Assembly: GCA_039029455.1 (NCBI GenBank)
Contig: JBCCGE010000083.1
Span: forward strand, 1-14,028
Length of the DNA: 14,028 bases
Origin: JBCCGE01 sp039029455
Lineage (GTDB): Bacteria; Pseudomonadota; Gammaproteobacteria; Arenicellales; Poriferihabitantaceae
Reading direction: 5' to 3'
Part shown: positions 7,678-14,028 of the stretch, piece by piece
Layout of the letters: every line of letters starts with the position of its first letter
Position numbering within the stretch: position 1 is the stretch's first letter
Notes under the pieces: generated by a model
Told to the model about the DNA's origin: nothing
The model's database searches: none
The model's input: the letters and a program-made list of their open reading frames with translations, nothing else
Made by a program: the position numbers and the translations under genes

Positions 7678-8418
7678 TCAGGATGCACGCAGGCAATACG
7701 TAAACTGATCGAACAGTTTTCGTTTCTGTTTGGCGTAAAGCACGGTGTGTTTTGACAGCACGTCCAGCGTGTCGACCACAGGAATCGGACAATTGCAGGA
7801 ATCGAGAGCCAGTGGCACTTCAGTACAGCCGGCCAGTATGATCTCTGCCCCCTGATCGTGCAGATGATTCGCAAAGTCCTGCATTGCATGACGCTCTTTG
7901 GAGCTTACACCATAAGTTTTTATGGTGTAGAGCGTTTTCATAAAACGAGATTGTTGTCTGTCGGACAGGCGGTGAAACGCAATACCCTGGTCGCCAAGTG
8001 CAGTCTGGTACAGCTCGGCAGTCAGGCACGCATCGGCAGCGAGAATCCCAATTGAATCTGTGTTGTGATGCCGGGAAACCAGTTCCGTCACGGTCTGCTC
8101 GATCATGTTTAGCAGCGGAATCGCAACAGCGCGTTGGATGCCCGGTGCAAAAGCATGCGCTGAGTTGCACGGCATGACCAGAAAATCCGCACCTGCGGAT
8201 TCGAGTCTTTGCGCACTGCTTACGAGCGCCGGTAACGGAGATAAACCACTGCCGCAAATGGCTGCGTTTCGATCGGGGACTTTAGGATTATTGTCGATGA
8301 TCAGGTGGATATGATCCTGTTCGGAGGTCGCTTCAGAGTGATCAAGTATTCGCCGACAGAATTCCAGTGTGGCCGCCGGGCCGAGCCCACCAATGACGCC
8401 AACAATAAGATCGGGCAT
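7678..8418 (-). CDS. Aspartate/glutamate racemase family amino-acid racemase (two-cysteine, PLP-independent)
   Basis: Interconverts L- and D-forms of an amino acid by cysteine acid/base chemistry. From ATG 8418 it has 246 residues, normal for the RacX/YgeA/Asp-Glu racemase group. It opens with LIVGVIGGLGPAAT. NNPKVPDR is the usual substrate-side motif. MPCNSAHAF carries the first catalytic cysteine (Cys84 from this start) and AGCTEVPLAL the second (Cys198). Both catalytic cysteines are present, so it should be active. A TTG start at 8433 would add five residues (LHGSQ) before this ATG. The later ATG fits the family better, but neither has a convincing ribosome site. Substrate specificity cannot be read directly. 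Being 29 nt upstream of the lyase, it may supply the enantiomer the lyase uses (for example D/L-cysteate or cysteine), or act on aspartate or glutamate. Confidence 0.92.
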   Translation of the reverse strand: MPDLIVGVIGGLGPAATLEFCRRILDHSEATSEQDHIHLIIDNNPKVPDRNAAICGSGLSPLPALVSSAQRLESAGADFLVMPCNSAHAFAPGIQRAVAIPLLNMIEQTVTELVSRHHNTDSIGILAADACLTAELYQTALGDQGIAFHRLSDRQQSRFMKTLYTIKTYGVSSKERHAMQDFANHLHDQGAEIILAGCTEVPLALDSCNCPIPVVDTLDVLSKHTVLYAKQKRKLFDQFTYCLRAS

Positions 8419-8494
8419 TTGGGAACCATGCAAAATTCAGGGGAGGTGCGAAGTCTAACAATATGAACCCAACGCGCCATTCACATATCGACGA

Positions 8495-8523
8495 TAACGA
8501 TTCGTTAACGTTATAAACGTTAA
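8495..8523. promoter_or_regulatory. Cluster of TAACG-type palindromes in the divergent promoter region
   Basis: Two overlapping dyads share the TAACG/CGTTA half-site: TAACGATTCGTTA (8495-8507, 6-bp arms around one base) and TTAACGTTATAAACGTTAA (8505-8523, perfect 8-bp arms around ATA). They lie between the divergent racemase (start 8418, minus) and secreted-protein gene (start 8600, plus), just upstream of the plus-strand promoter candidate. This is a plausible operator for one dimeric regulator controlling both directions. The regulator is not in the window. Confidence 0.5.
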
Positions 8524-8532
8524 ACTAATATG

Positions 8533-8561
8533 TTGATAAAAGCGTATTCAAAATTTAGGAT
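8533..8561 (+). promoter_or_regulatory. Candidate sigma-70 promoter for the secreted hypothetical protein
   Basis: TTGATA (8533-8538, 5 of 6 to the -35 consensus) and TAGGAT (8556-8561, 4 of 6 to the -10 consensus) are separated by 17 bp. Transcription would begin near 8568, leaving a leader of about 30 nt with GGAGG at 8587-8591 before ATG 8600. The palindrome cluster lies immediately upstream. Confidence 0.5.
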
Positions 8562-8599
8562 ACGTTTATTCTGGATTGTCACCACCGGAGGTACTAGCG

Positions 8600-9256
8600 A
8601 TGAGCCAGCTGTATAGATTTCTTGGACGACTTATGCGACCGCTGGCGGCTGTCGCCATATTACTTCCCGCTGCGGTATTTTCCGCGACAGATGGGGATGA
8701 ACAGGAACCCATCCGCTTTCAAAGGGTTCCGCTGCAATTCATCGCGGCACTGGGAGATCCTGAGGCTCGCTCCGGCAGCGGCGCTGAAAACTGGGGGATA
8801 TGGAAAAAGGATCCGGGGCCTCGGGGGGTCTGGCATCAGGAATACGACGCGTTGATGGCTTCCGGTGGAGTCGCTCCATCGAACTGGGTGTTCGATAACA
8901 ACGACTGGTGGCTGGAAGAAAACGGCATTTTGATGGAGCATCCGCAGTTTTCTGTTGAACCCGGTCAATATCTGGTTACCGGGGATCGGGAGGTTGTGAC
9001 CGTCCTGACAATTCATCCTCCGGATGCGAATGGCGACCGACGATGGGAACTGGCCAATGGTGCCAAACTTTATGATGTGACCCACCTGCCATGTCGGTCC
9101 GCACGCTACACCCCGATCGCCGGGAATATGTCCTGCCTGCCGTCGAGTGCAAATCATCTCGAATTCCCGGTCACACCAGGAGCTGTTATGCCCGATGTAC
9201 CCGGTTGTCTGAAGCAGGACTATGCTGTTTTATTTGTAATTGGCGTTGCGGTTTAG
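8600..9256 (+). CDS. Conserved secreted protein of unknown function
   Basis: 218 residues, the only plus-strand gene. The start is ATG 8600, which has GGAGG 8 nt upstream; the earlier in-frame ATG at 8576 would precede that ribosome site. Residues 1-29 form a signal peptide (basic RFLGRLMR, hydrophobic AAVAILLPAAVF, cleavage after FSA), so the mature protein should be periplasmic or secreted. Recognisable blocks are LQFIAALGDPEARSGSGA, the tryptophan-rich WVFDNNDWWLEENG, YLVTGDREVVTVLTIHPPD, then LYDVTHLPCRSARYTP with three further cysteines towards the end (NMSCLP, PGCLKQ). I recall similar uncharacterised proteins in other proteobacteria, but know no function. The paired cysteines suggest disulfides. 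It converges on the dehydrogenase gene with a 66-bp gap in which I see no clear terminator. Its place inside the amino-acid locus may be incidental. Confidence 0.85.
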   Translation: MSQLYRFLGRLMRPLAAVAILLPAAVFSATDGDEQEPIRFQRVPLQFIAALGDPEARSGSGAENWGIWKKDPGPRGVWHQEYDALMASGGVAPSNWVFDNNDWWLEENGILMEHPQFSVEPGQYLVTGDREVVTVLTIHPPDANGDRRWELANGAKLYDVTHLPCRSARYTPIAGNMSCLPSSANHLEFPVTPGAVMPDVPGCLKQDYAVLFVIGVAV

Positions 9257-9322
9257 CGCGCAAATGTCGCTCACTCTGTCTGCCAGAATAAGTTATCGAC
9301 GAATGGATATTGGTTGCGGCTT

Positions 9323-10564
9323 TTAAAATCTCGATATACGGTAGGGTGATTCCGATGACGCATTGGCGCTGGCGGTAACAAGGTTGGCAACTTCTTCACC
9401 GGTTTTTGGAGCCATCATCAGACCGTAGTGGCTGTGACCGAATGCAACATAGATCGCCGGAATTTGTTCTATGCGATCGATCACGGGTAGACTGTCTGGA
9501 AATGACGGTCTCACTCCCATCCAGCGACTTTCATTTTGTGTATTAATTCCCGGAGCCAGGCGACTTGCGAGTTGTTTTAACGTGCTGTAGTAGCCGGTTT
9601 TTTCCGGCCGGTCCAAACCAGAGAATTCTGCGATGCCCGCGATTCTTACTCCATGGTTCATCTGAGAAAGAATGACATGGTTCTCTACATCCATAATTGA
9701 ATGGTTGATATTGATGCCATGATCAGGAAATGACAGGTGGTAGCCGCGCTCGGCCGCAAGCGGGATGTTGATACCCAAACCAGACAGCAACTGCGCCGAC
9801 CACGCTCCAGCGGTGATCACAAGCTTTTTGGTTACAACATGATTTCCGACTCCTGACAAAGTTACCGAGTTGTTATCCCGGGCATAAATTTTATGTACTT
9901 TTTCTTGCGTAAAGTGGCCGCCATTTCGCAGGAATTTTTGGAATAGGGCGCCCCCGATTCCAGCCGGATCAAGCGCCCTTGACTGTCCTTTAATGACGAG
10001 AGCAGCGCGATACTTATCAGATATACAGGGCTCCAGTTGTCTGAGCTGCTGCTGGTCTATTTTTTCGATTTCTGCACCTTTCAACAGCCGTAAATGAATT
10101 CCGAAGCCGTCCATTCTTGCATTGTCAGGATTCTCATGTACAAGCACGTAATAACTGTCACGCAAAAGACCTTCGCTGCCTGTTCCTGATAGATGAGCAC
10201 GGTACAGTTGTATGCAGTCCTTACACAGAAAGTGCATCGCGTCCGAGAGTTTGGTCGCGACTTCTGCATTCGACGATCGCAGGAATCGAAGTAACCACGG
10301 CAGGTATTGAATTGCGTACTTCGGATCCAGCCCCAGTGCGCCCTCCGGGGACAACAGCATCTTGGGTATTTTTTTCCAGATTCCTGGCACTGATTGTGGA
10401 ACAATCGACCACGGTGATATGGTGCCAGCATTGCCAAACGATGCAGCAGTGCAGGGATCAGACTTATCTATGAGAGTAACGGCGCATCCGCGTTGTTGCA
10501 GTGAGAGTGCTGAACAAATACCGACAATACCCGCACCCAGTACCGTAACGTTTTCAGTTTTCAC
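9323..10564 (-). CDS. FAD-dependent D-amino-acid dehydrogenase-like oxidoreductase (DadA family)
   Basis: Likely oxidises a D-amino acid (or another secondary or primary amine acid) to the 2-oxo acid and ammonia, passing electrons to the respiratory chain. The 413 residues start with an FAD-binding Rossmann motif (VLGAGIVG, 8-15, with acidic Asp33 at the end of the second strand). ASFGNAGTISPW (41-52) follows, typical of the DadA/DAO family. ITAGAWSAQLL (250-260), ERGYHLSFP (272-280) and a C-terminal GVRPSFPDSLPVID...GHSHYGLMMAPKTG complete the fold. It differs from E. coli DadA in the region after the FAD motif, so the exact substrate is open; hydroxyproline-type or other D-amino acid dehydrogenases are alternatives. 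The start is GTG 10564, 25 nt after the permease stop, without a clear ribosome site. It is the last gene of the upstream TAXI operon, so the imported compound or its product is a candidate substrate. Confidence 0.9.
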   Translation of the reverse strand: MKTENVTVLGAGIVGICSALSLQQRGCAVTLIDKSDPCTAASFGNAGTISPWSIVPQSVPGIWKKIPKMLLSPEGALGLDPKYAIQYLPWLLRFLRSSNAEVATKLSDAMHFLCKDCIQLYRAHLSGTGSEGLLRDSYYVLVHENPDNARMDGFGIHLRLLKGAEIEKIDQQQLRQLEPCISDKYRAALVIKGQSRALDPAGIGGALFQKFLRNGGHFTQEKVHKIYARDNNSVTLSGVGNHVVTKKLVITAGAWSAQLLSGLGINIPLAAERGYHLSFPDHGININHSIMDVENHVILSQMNHGVRIAGIAEFSGLDRPEKTGYYSTLKQLASRLAPGINTQNESRWMGVRPSFPDSLPVIDRIEQIPAIYVAFGHSHYGLMMAPKTGEEVANLVTASANASSESPYRISRF

Positions 10565-10589
10565 GGTCTTCGGTCCAGAATTAATCGCA

Positions 10590-12800
10590 CTAATTCACAA
10601 TTGATTCCCTGCCTGTTTGTCGCCGGGATACGCCAGCAATCAGGAACGGAGCAACCAGTAGAACAGCGATTAAATCAGCCTGCCAGCTAGGAGCAATCAT
10701 GATGATGCCGGCGACCGCAAATACGACACGCTCGAGCCGGCCCATCGTTGAAAACATGAAACCGACTACACTTGCTGAGAGTAGGATAACCCCGACTATG
10801 CAGCTGCTGGCTGTTATCAAAAACTCTCCAAGATCGAAACCGGCAGAAGAGACAATAAGCAGCACCGGCGCGTAAACAAACGCCATTGGGGCAACGACCT
10901 TTCCGAGCCCGAGTGTGAACGCGGATATTCCTGTTCGGAAAGGGTTTGAGTTGGCAATGGCGGCTGCTGCATAGGCGGATGTGCACACCGGCGGGGTAAT
11001 CTCTGCAACAACGCCGTAATACAGCACGAACATGTGAGAGGCGATAGGTGGGATCCCCAGTTGCGCGAGCGTAGGCTGGGCGACCGAGACCAGCATAATG
11101 TAAAGCGCAGTTGTAGGGATACCTGCTCCCATAAGAATGCAGGCTACGGCGATTAGTAAGAGCGACAGGAAAAGCGTGATGTCTTCTACGCTAAAGAGAT
11201 CAATCCATTGAAACAGAAACAAACTGTGTAAATCTGCCGCCAGAGCGCCTGCACTGCTGGTGACCATAAAGCCTATGCGGAATCCAATACCTGTTGTATT
11301 GATTACACCGACCACCAATCCCACCGCAGCGGAAGCGGCACCAACCGCAAGTGCATACTTGACACCCAGTTCCAGAGCTCCCAGCATTGTCTCGATTTTG
11401 ATGCGCTGCTGTGGGTTGAATACACCGATAACTGTCGCTGCACAAAGTGCGGCAGACATGGGCAGACTAAATCCGCCGTTGAGATACTTCCAGACAACAA
11501 AAGCAATAAATGCGACTGCATAAATCAATGTGATTGGATTCCGTATCCGTGACATGCCGACAACAATGGATAGGGATATCCCGCAAAATGCCGACATAAA
11601 CGGCGTGTATCCCGAGAACAGGATAACCAGCAAACCAAAAAGAGGAATAATATTGGCCCAACCATCTTTCCAGACCGCACCAATCCTTGGCAGCATTTCC
11701 TTACTCAAGCCCTTAAGGTCAAGTCTCTTCGCCATGAGATGCACCACTGCAAATACCCCGGTGTAGTGCAGAATTGCCGGAAAGATCGCTGCAATGACAA
11801 TTGTGGTGTAGGGGACTTCCAGAAACTCAGCCATTATAAAAGCCGCGGCACCCATGATTGGCGGCGTGATTTGTCCGCCGGCTGAAGATGCAGCTTCAAC
11901 GCCGCCCGCAAAATGTCCCGGGTAACCCAGGCGCTTCATATTTGGAATCGTCAGTGAACCGGTCGACACAGTATTGGCTACTGAAGAACCGGAAATAGTT
12001 CCAAAAAATGCGGAGGAAACCACTGAGACTTTGGCAGGACCACCCACATATCGACCTGCCAGAATGGTTGCGTTATCGATGAACAGTTGTCCAAGTCCGG
12101 TTCGCTGCGCGATGACGCCAAACAGGACAAAGTGGAACACAATTGTGGATACGACCCACAGCGTGACCCCAAATATGCCTTCCTGGGGAAAGTACATGCT
12201 TGAGACAAATGTATTAAAACGGACGCCGGGGTGTTGCAGGATGCCCGGAAAGTAGGGACCAAAAAGCGCGTAGGCGACAAAAATACAAATAATCAGAGGC
12301 AACACCCACCCCAGAGTGCGCCGCGCGATATCCAGTGTCAGTAAAATCAGAATACAACCAAAAATAATATCGTACTGATTAGGATTCCCCATCCGAAAAG
12401 ACTGTTCTTCAATCCCCAACCAAGGCACGCCACGCCACGCAAAGCCCAGATAGAGGGCGGCGGCAACACCCAAGATCATAAACACAACGTCGTACAGTGG
12501 AATATTCCCAATTCGCCAGGCTGAAATTTTCATGGCCAGCAGACTCTTTGTTCTGACCAGAGGAAACAACGCATAAATAAGAACAAATAAACCAGTCAGA
12601 TGAATTCCCATATGCCAGTGATCCACCGGCAGACCGAAGCCGGCAGTGAAAAAATGATAGATGGCAAATACCAATGCAACTGCCCGCAAAACCTGACTGG
12701 TTCTGGCGCCTATTTCTCGATTGCTCGCGACGTCGTCGTACTTCTCCTCAATTCGCGCCAACTCCTCTTCAGACAAGTCGGATTGTTCGTTCTTTTCCAT
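10590..12800 (-). CDS. TAXI-type TRAP transporter fused permease (DctQ-DctM fusion)
   Basis: Inner-membrane symporter partner of the TAXI receptor at 12888-13895. The 736 residues open with a charged cytoplasmic leader (SEEELARIEEKYDD, 10-23). Hydrophobic DctQ-like segments follow up to about 185, then a DctM part with the TAXI motifs STGSLTIPNMKR (279-290), TPPIMGAAAF (312-321), MGAGIPTTALY (557-567) and EITPPVCTSAYAAAA (600-614). It ends after two or three more membrane segments without the long tail seen in the other permease (2640-5246). The motif wording differs between the two (DDTPPVGLAAF versus EITPPVCTSAY), so they are diverged subfamilies, not a recent duplication. The start is ATG 12800; no strong ribosome site is visible. 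A terminator lies between it and the receptor, and the dehydrogenase follows after 25 nt. Confidence 0.95.
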   Translation of the reverse strand: MEKNEQSDLSEEELARIEEKYDDVASNREIGARTSQVLRAVALVFAIYHFFTAGFGLPVDHWHMGIHLTGLFVLIYALFPLVRTKSLLAMKISAWRIGNIPLYDVVFMILGVAAALYLGFAWRGVPWLGIEEQSFRMGNPNQYDIIFGCILILLTLDIARRTLGWVLPLIICIFVAYALFGPYFPGILQHPGVRFNTFVSSMYFPQEGIFGVTLWVVSTIVFHFVLFGVIAQRTGLGQLFIDNATILAGRYVGGPAKVSVVSSAFFGTISGSSVANTVSTGSLTIPNMKRLGYPGHFAGGVEAASSAGGQITPPIMGAAAFIMAEFLEVPYTTIVIAAIFPAILHYTGVFAVVHLMAKRLDLKGLSKEMLPRIGAVWKDGWANIIPLFGLLVILFSGYTPFMSAFCGISLSIVVGMSRIRNPITLIYAVAFIAFVVWKYLNGGFSLPMSAALCAATVIGVFNPQQRIKIETMLGALELGVKYALAVGAASAAVGLVVGVINTTGIGFRIGFMVTSSAGALAADLHSLFLFQWIDLFSVEDITLFLSLLLIAVACILMGAGIPTTALYIMLVSVAQPTLAQLGIPPIASHMFVLYYGVVAEITPPVCTSAYAAAAIANSNPFRTGISAFTLGLGKVVAPMAFVYAPVLLIVSSAGFDLGEFLITASSCIVGVILLSASVVGFMFSTMGRLERVVFAVAGIIMIAPSWQADLIAVLLVAPFLIAGVSRRQTGRESIVN

Positions 12801-12824
12801 ATATTGGTGATCGTGCGTTTAAAT

Positions 12825-12857
12825 AAAAAAGCGGCAACAACCGCAGGTTATTGCCGC
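12825..12857 (-). terminator. Rho-independent terminator between TAXI receptor and permease
   Basis: On the minus strand a 12-bp stem (arms 12857-12846 and 12842-12831) closes on a 3-nt loop and is followed by six T (12830-12825). The single non-Watson-Crick position is a C/A mismatch if read on the plus strand but a G-U pair in the minus-strand RNA, which supports minus-strand use. It lies about 30 nt after the receptor stop and 25 nt before the permease start. As at 5352-5379, it probably lowers permease expression relative to the receptor. Confidence 0.88.
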
Positions 12858-12887
12858 ATATTTTGTGCAGAATAGAATTCTGAAGAG

Positions 12888-13895
12888 TTACAGCATTCCA
12901 GCTTCCTTGTAGAACTTTTCGGCACCTGGATGAAGCGGTACACCGAGTGCGTCTACTCCATTCAGTGCCCCCTCAGCTGTGATCTGTTTGCCTTTGGCAT
13001 GACCGTTATCGAGAAGTTTGCGCGTATTGTCATTCCAGAGCGCTTTGGTAATTCCGTAAATCAGGTCCTCCGACTGATCAGACGAAACCACCAGAAATGC
13101 ACTGACCGCTGGGGTCAGCGTATCGTTGCCGATACCCTCGTATACACCAGCTGGAATTTTCGACGGAATGTATGCCGGAATTAAACCATTGATTTTCGCC
13201 ATATCAGCTTCGGTGAACGAATGCAGGTTCATGCCCTTGGTGGACGCCAGCTGAACCATTGCCGCTACCGGCCATCCCGCTGCGTAGAAATAAGCGTCCA
13301 GCTGTCCGTCAGCGAGACGTTCCGCGCTCTGACTATTGTTTAGTTCCGCTTCATCCATATTATCGCGTGTGACTCCCCATGCATCGAGCATTTGCAGCAC
13401 AGCGACCTGAGTGCCGGACCCGGCCTGCGCAATACCGACCCGTTTGCCGGCAAGATCACCAAGGTCGCCAATGGTCTGTCCTTTGGGCAATACCAGGTGC
13501 AGATCTTCAGGATACAGATTTGCGATGACTCGTAGTTTGGGGTGTGACTTACCCTCAAATTTGCCTTCGCCAAGGTACATCGACCGCAATACATCCGCAG
13601 CAGTCATTCCGGCCTCCAGCTCGCCATTTTGCACGGCCGCATTATTAAATACCGACGCGGTCGTTGATTGTGCAATTGCGATCAGACCGGGCACGCCACA
13701 CTGGCCGCCTTTGTCGCAAGGCCGCGCTCCCGGCGGAGCAGAAATACCGTTAGCAATTGTGCCGCCAATCGGGAAGTATGTGCCTCCTGCTCCCCCGGTA
13801 CCTATCCTGAAGAACGTTGGAGACTGGGCTTGTGCGATTGTCGCCGTCATCATTCCGGCGGTCACACCTGCGAGAAGTAGTTTGGTGATTTTCAT
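12888..13895 (-). CDS. TAXI family TRAP transporter solute-binding protein
   Basis: Periplasmic receptor for the permease at 10590-12800. The 335 residues carry a signal peptide with probable cleavage after AQA (residue 23). The TAXI signature RIGTGGAGGTYFPIGG sits at 30-45, and PPGARPCDKGGQCGVPG (54-70) brings two cysteines (60 and 66) close together. STTASVFN and AGSGTQ follow, and the protein ends in HPGAEKFYKEAGML, as TAXI proteins do. The RPC...GGQCGVPG loop is not in the other receptor of this window and marks a different TAXI subgroup. ATG 13895 has GGAG 7-8 nt upstream, so the start is secure. The promoter region is lost: only about 25-35 bp upstream are native before the sequence turns into a foreign GC-rich fragment. 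The ligand is unknown; the downstream FAD enzyme hints at an amino acid. Confidence 0.96.
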   Translation of the reverse strand: MKITKLLLAGVTAGMMTATIAQAQSPTFFRIGTGGAGGTYFPIGGTIANGISAPPGARPCDKGGQCGVPGLIAIAQSTTASVFNNAAVQNGELEAGMTAADVLRSMYLGEGKFEGKSHPKLRVIANLYPEDLHLVLPKGQTIGDLGDLAGKRVGIAQAGSGTQVAVLQMLDAWGVTRDNMDEAELNNSQSAERLADGQLDAYFYAAGWPVAAMVQLASTKGMNLHSFTEADMAKINGLIPAYIPSKIPAGVYEGIGNDTLTPAVSAFLVVSSDQSEDLIYGITKALWNDNTRKLLDNGHAKGKQITAEGALNGVDALGVPLHPGAEKFYKEAGML

Positions 13896-13926
13896 GTATT
13901 TCTCCAGTTGTCAGTTGACAGTTAAA

Positions 13927-14028
13927 AACGACATGGCCACCACGGGCCACGTTCACCAGCCAGGCGTGGGGCGCCATGGCGGCCAGTTCGGCCGCCCCGA
14001 AGAACCCCTGGTTGTCGGGGGTGAGCGC
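13927..14028 (-). CDS. Fragment of a D-isomer-specific 2-hydroxyacid dehydrogenase (foreign, chimeric contig end)
   Basis: Read on the minus strand from the right edge, this gives 34 residues: ALTPDNQGFFGAAELAAM, then APHAWLVNVARGGHVV. This is the segment of NAD-dependent D-2-hydroxyacid dehydrogenases that contains the LTP motif and the LVNVARG motif, whose arginine binds the substrate carboxylate. After HVV, where the family continues with a T/D-rich segment, the frame runs into F-N-C-Q and loses all resemblance, so the gene is cut at about 13921-13932. GC content is 72% (71 of 98 bases from 13931 on), far above the rest of the window. The composition and wording would suit a high-GC actinobacterium or proteobacterium, which is a guess. 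It is most likely a mis-joined contig end. Confidence 0.8.

Noticed and set aside
8419..8433. TTG start of the racemase
   Set aside because: It adds five residues not expected in the family; ATG 8418 places the GVIGGLGP motif at the usual distance from the N-terminus.
8576..8599. Upstream ATG start of the secreted protein
   Set aside because: It precedes the GGAGG at 8587-8591, and the signal peptide fits a start at 8600.
10081..10473. Open frames of about 118 codons on both strands within the dehydrogenase gene
   Set aside because: They overlap a clear FAD enzyme in other frames, and the products are low-complexity and resemble nothing.
2640..12800. Recent duplication of one TAXI system into two
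   Set aside because: The receptors and permeases differ in length, motif wording, cysteine loops and tail, so they are diverged subfamilies, not a recent tandem copy.
1..14028. CRISPR array, tRNA, rRNA, insertion sequence or phage genes
   Set aside because: I saw no spaced direct repeats, cloverleaf, transposase or phage motifs. The intergenic gaps are all under 300 bp and are accounted for.

Overview
The window is a 14 kb, gene-dense piece of a bacterial chromosome at roughly 50% GC. It looks like a whole metagenomic contig, probably from a marine or other aquatic proteobacterium. That placement is an inference from the two TAXI-type TRAP transporters, the CuyA/DcyD-like lyase and the general style of the proteins. 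There is no rRNA or other marker gene to fix the taxonomy. Both contig ends look artefactual. The first 120 bases are a perfect spacer-less palindrome inside a glycosyltransferase gene. The last ~100 bases are a 72% GC piece of an unrelated D-2-hydroxyacid dehydrogenase gene.

All genes but one lie on the minus strand, so transcription runs from high to low coordinates. In that order they are: a TAXI solute receptor (12888-13895), a Rho-independent terminator, its fused TRAP permease (10590-12800) and a D-amino-acid dehydrogenase-like FAD enzyme (9323-10564). Next comes a lone plus-strand secreted protein of unknown function (8600-9256). Then follow a two-cysteine amino-acid racemase (7678-8418) and a PLP lyase of the L-cysteate sulfo-lyase / D-cysteine desulfhydrase family (6647-7648), which ends in a terminator. 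After that come a second TAXI receptor (5391-6362), another terminator, and a second fused permease with a DUF3394-type tail (2640-5246). The left end holds a GT-C-like membrane protein (823-2469) and a truncated family 2 glycosyltransferase (46-789), which look like a separate surface-glycan module.

The central 11 kb reads as one functional locus. Two high-affinity Na+/H+-driven uptake systems for organic anions or amino acids flank three enzymes that act on amino acids: a racemase, a PLP beta-eliminating lyase and a D-amino acid dehydrogenase. The simplest hypothesis is uptake and catabolism of a cysteate-, cysteine- or D-amino-acid-like substrate to an oxo acid, with ammonia and possibly sulfite or sulfide released. 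The substrate is not proven by the sequence. Regulation is suggested by terminators between each receptor and its permease, a compound palindrome upstream of the second receptor, and a cluster of TAACG-type palindromes in the divergent region at 8495-8523. No regulator gene is present in the window.
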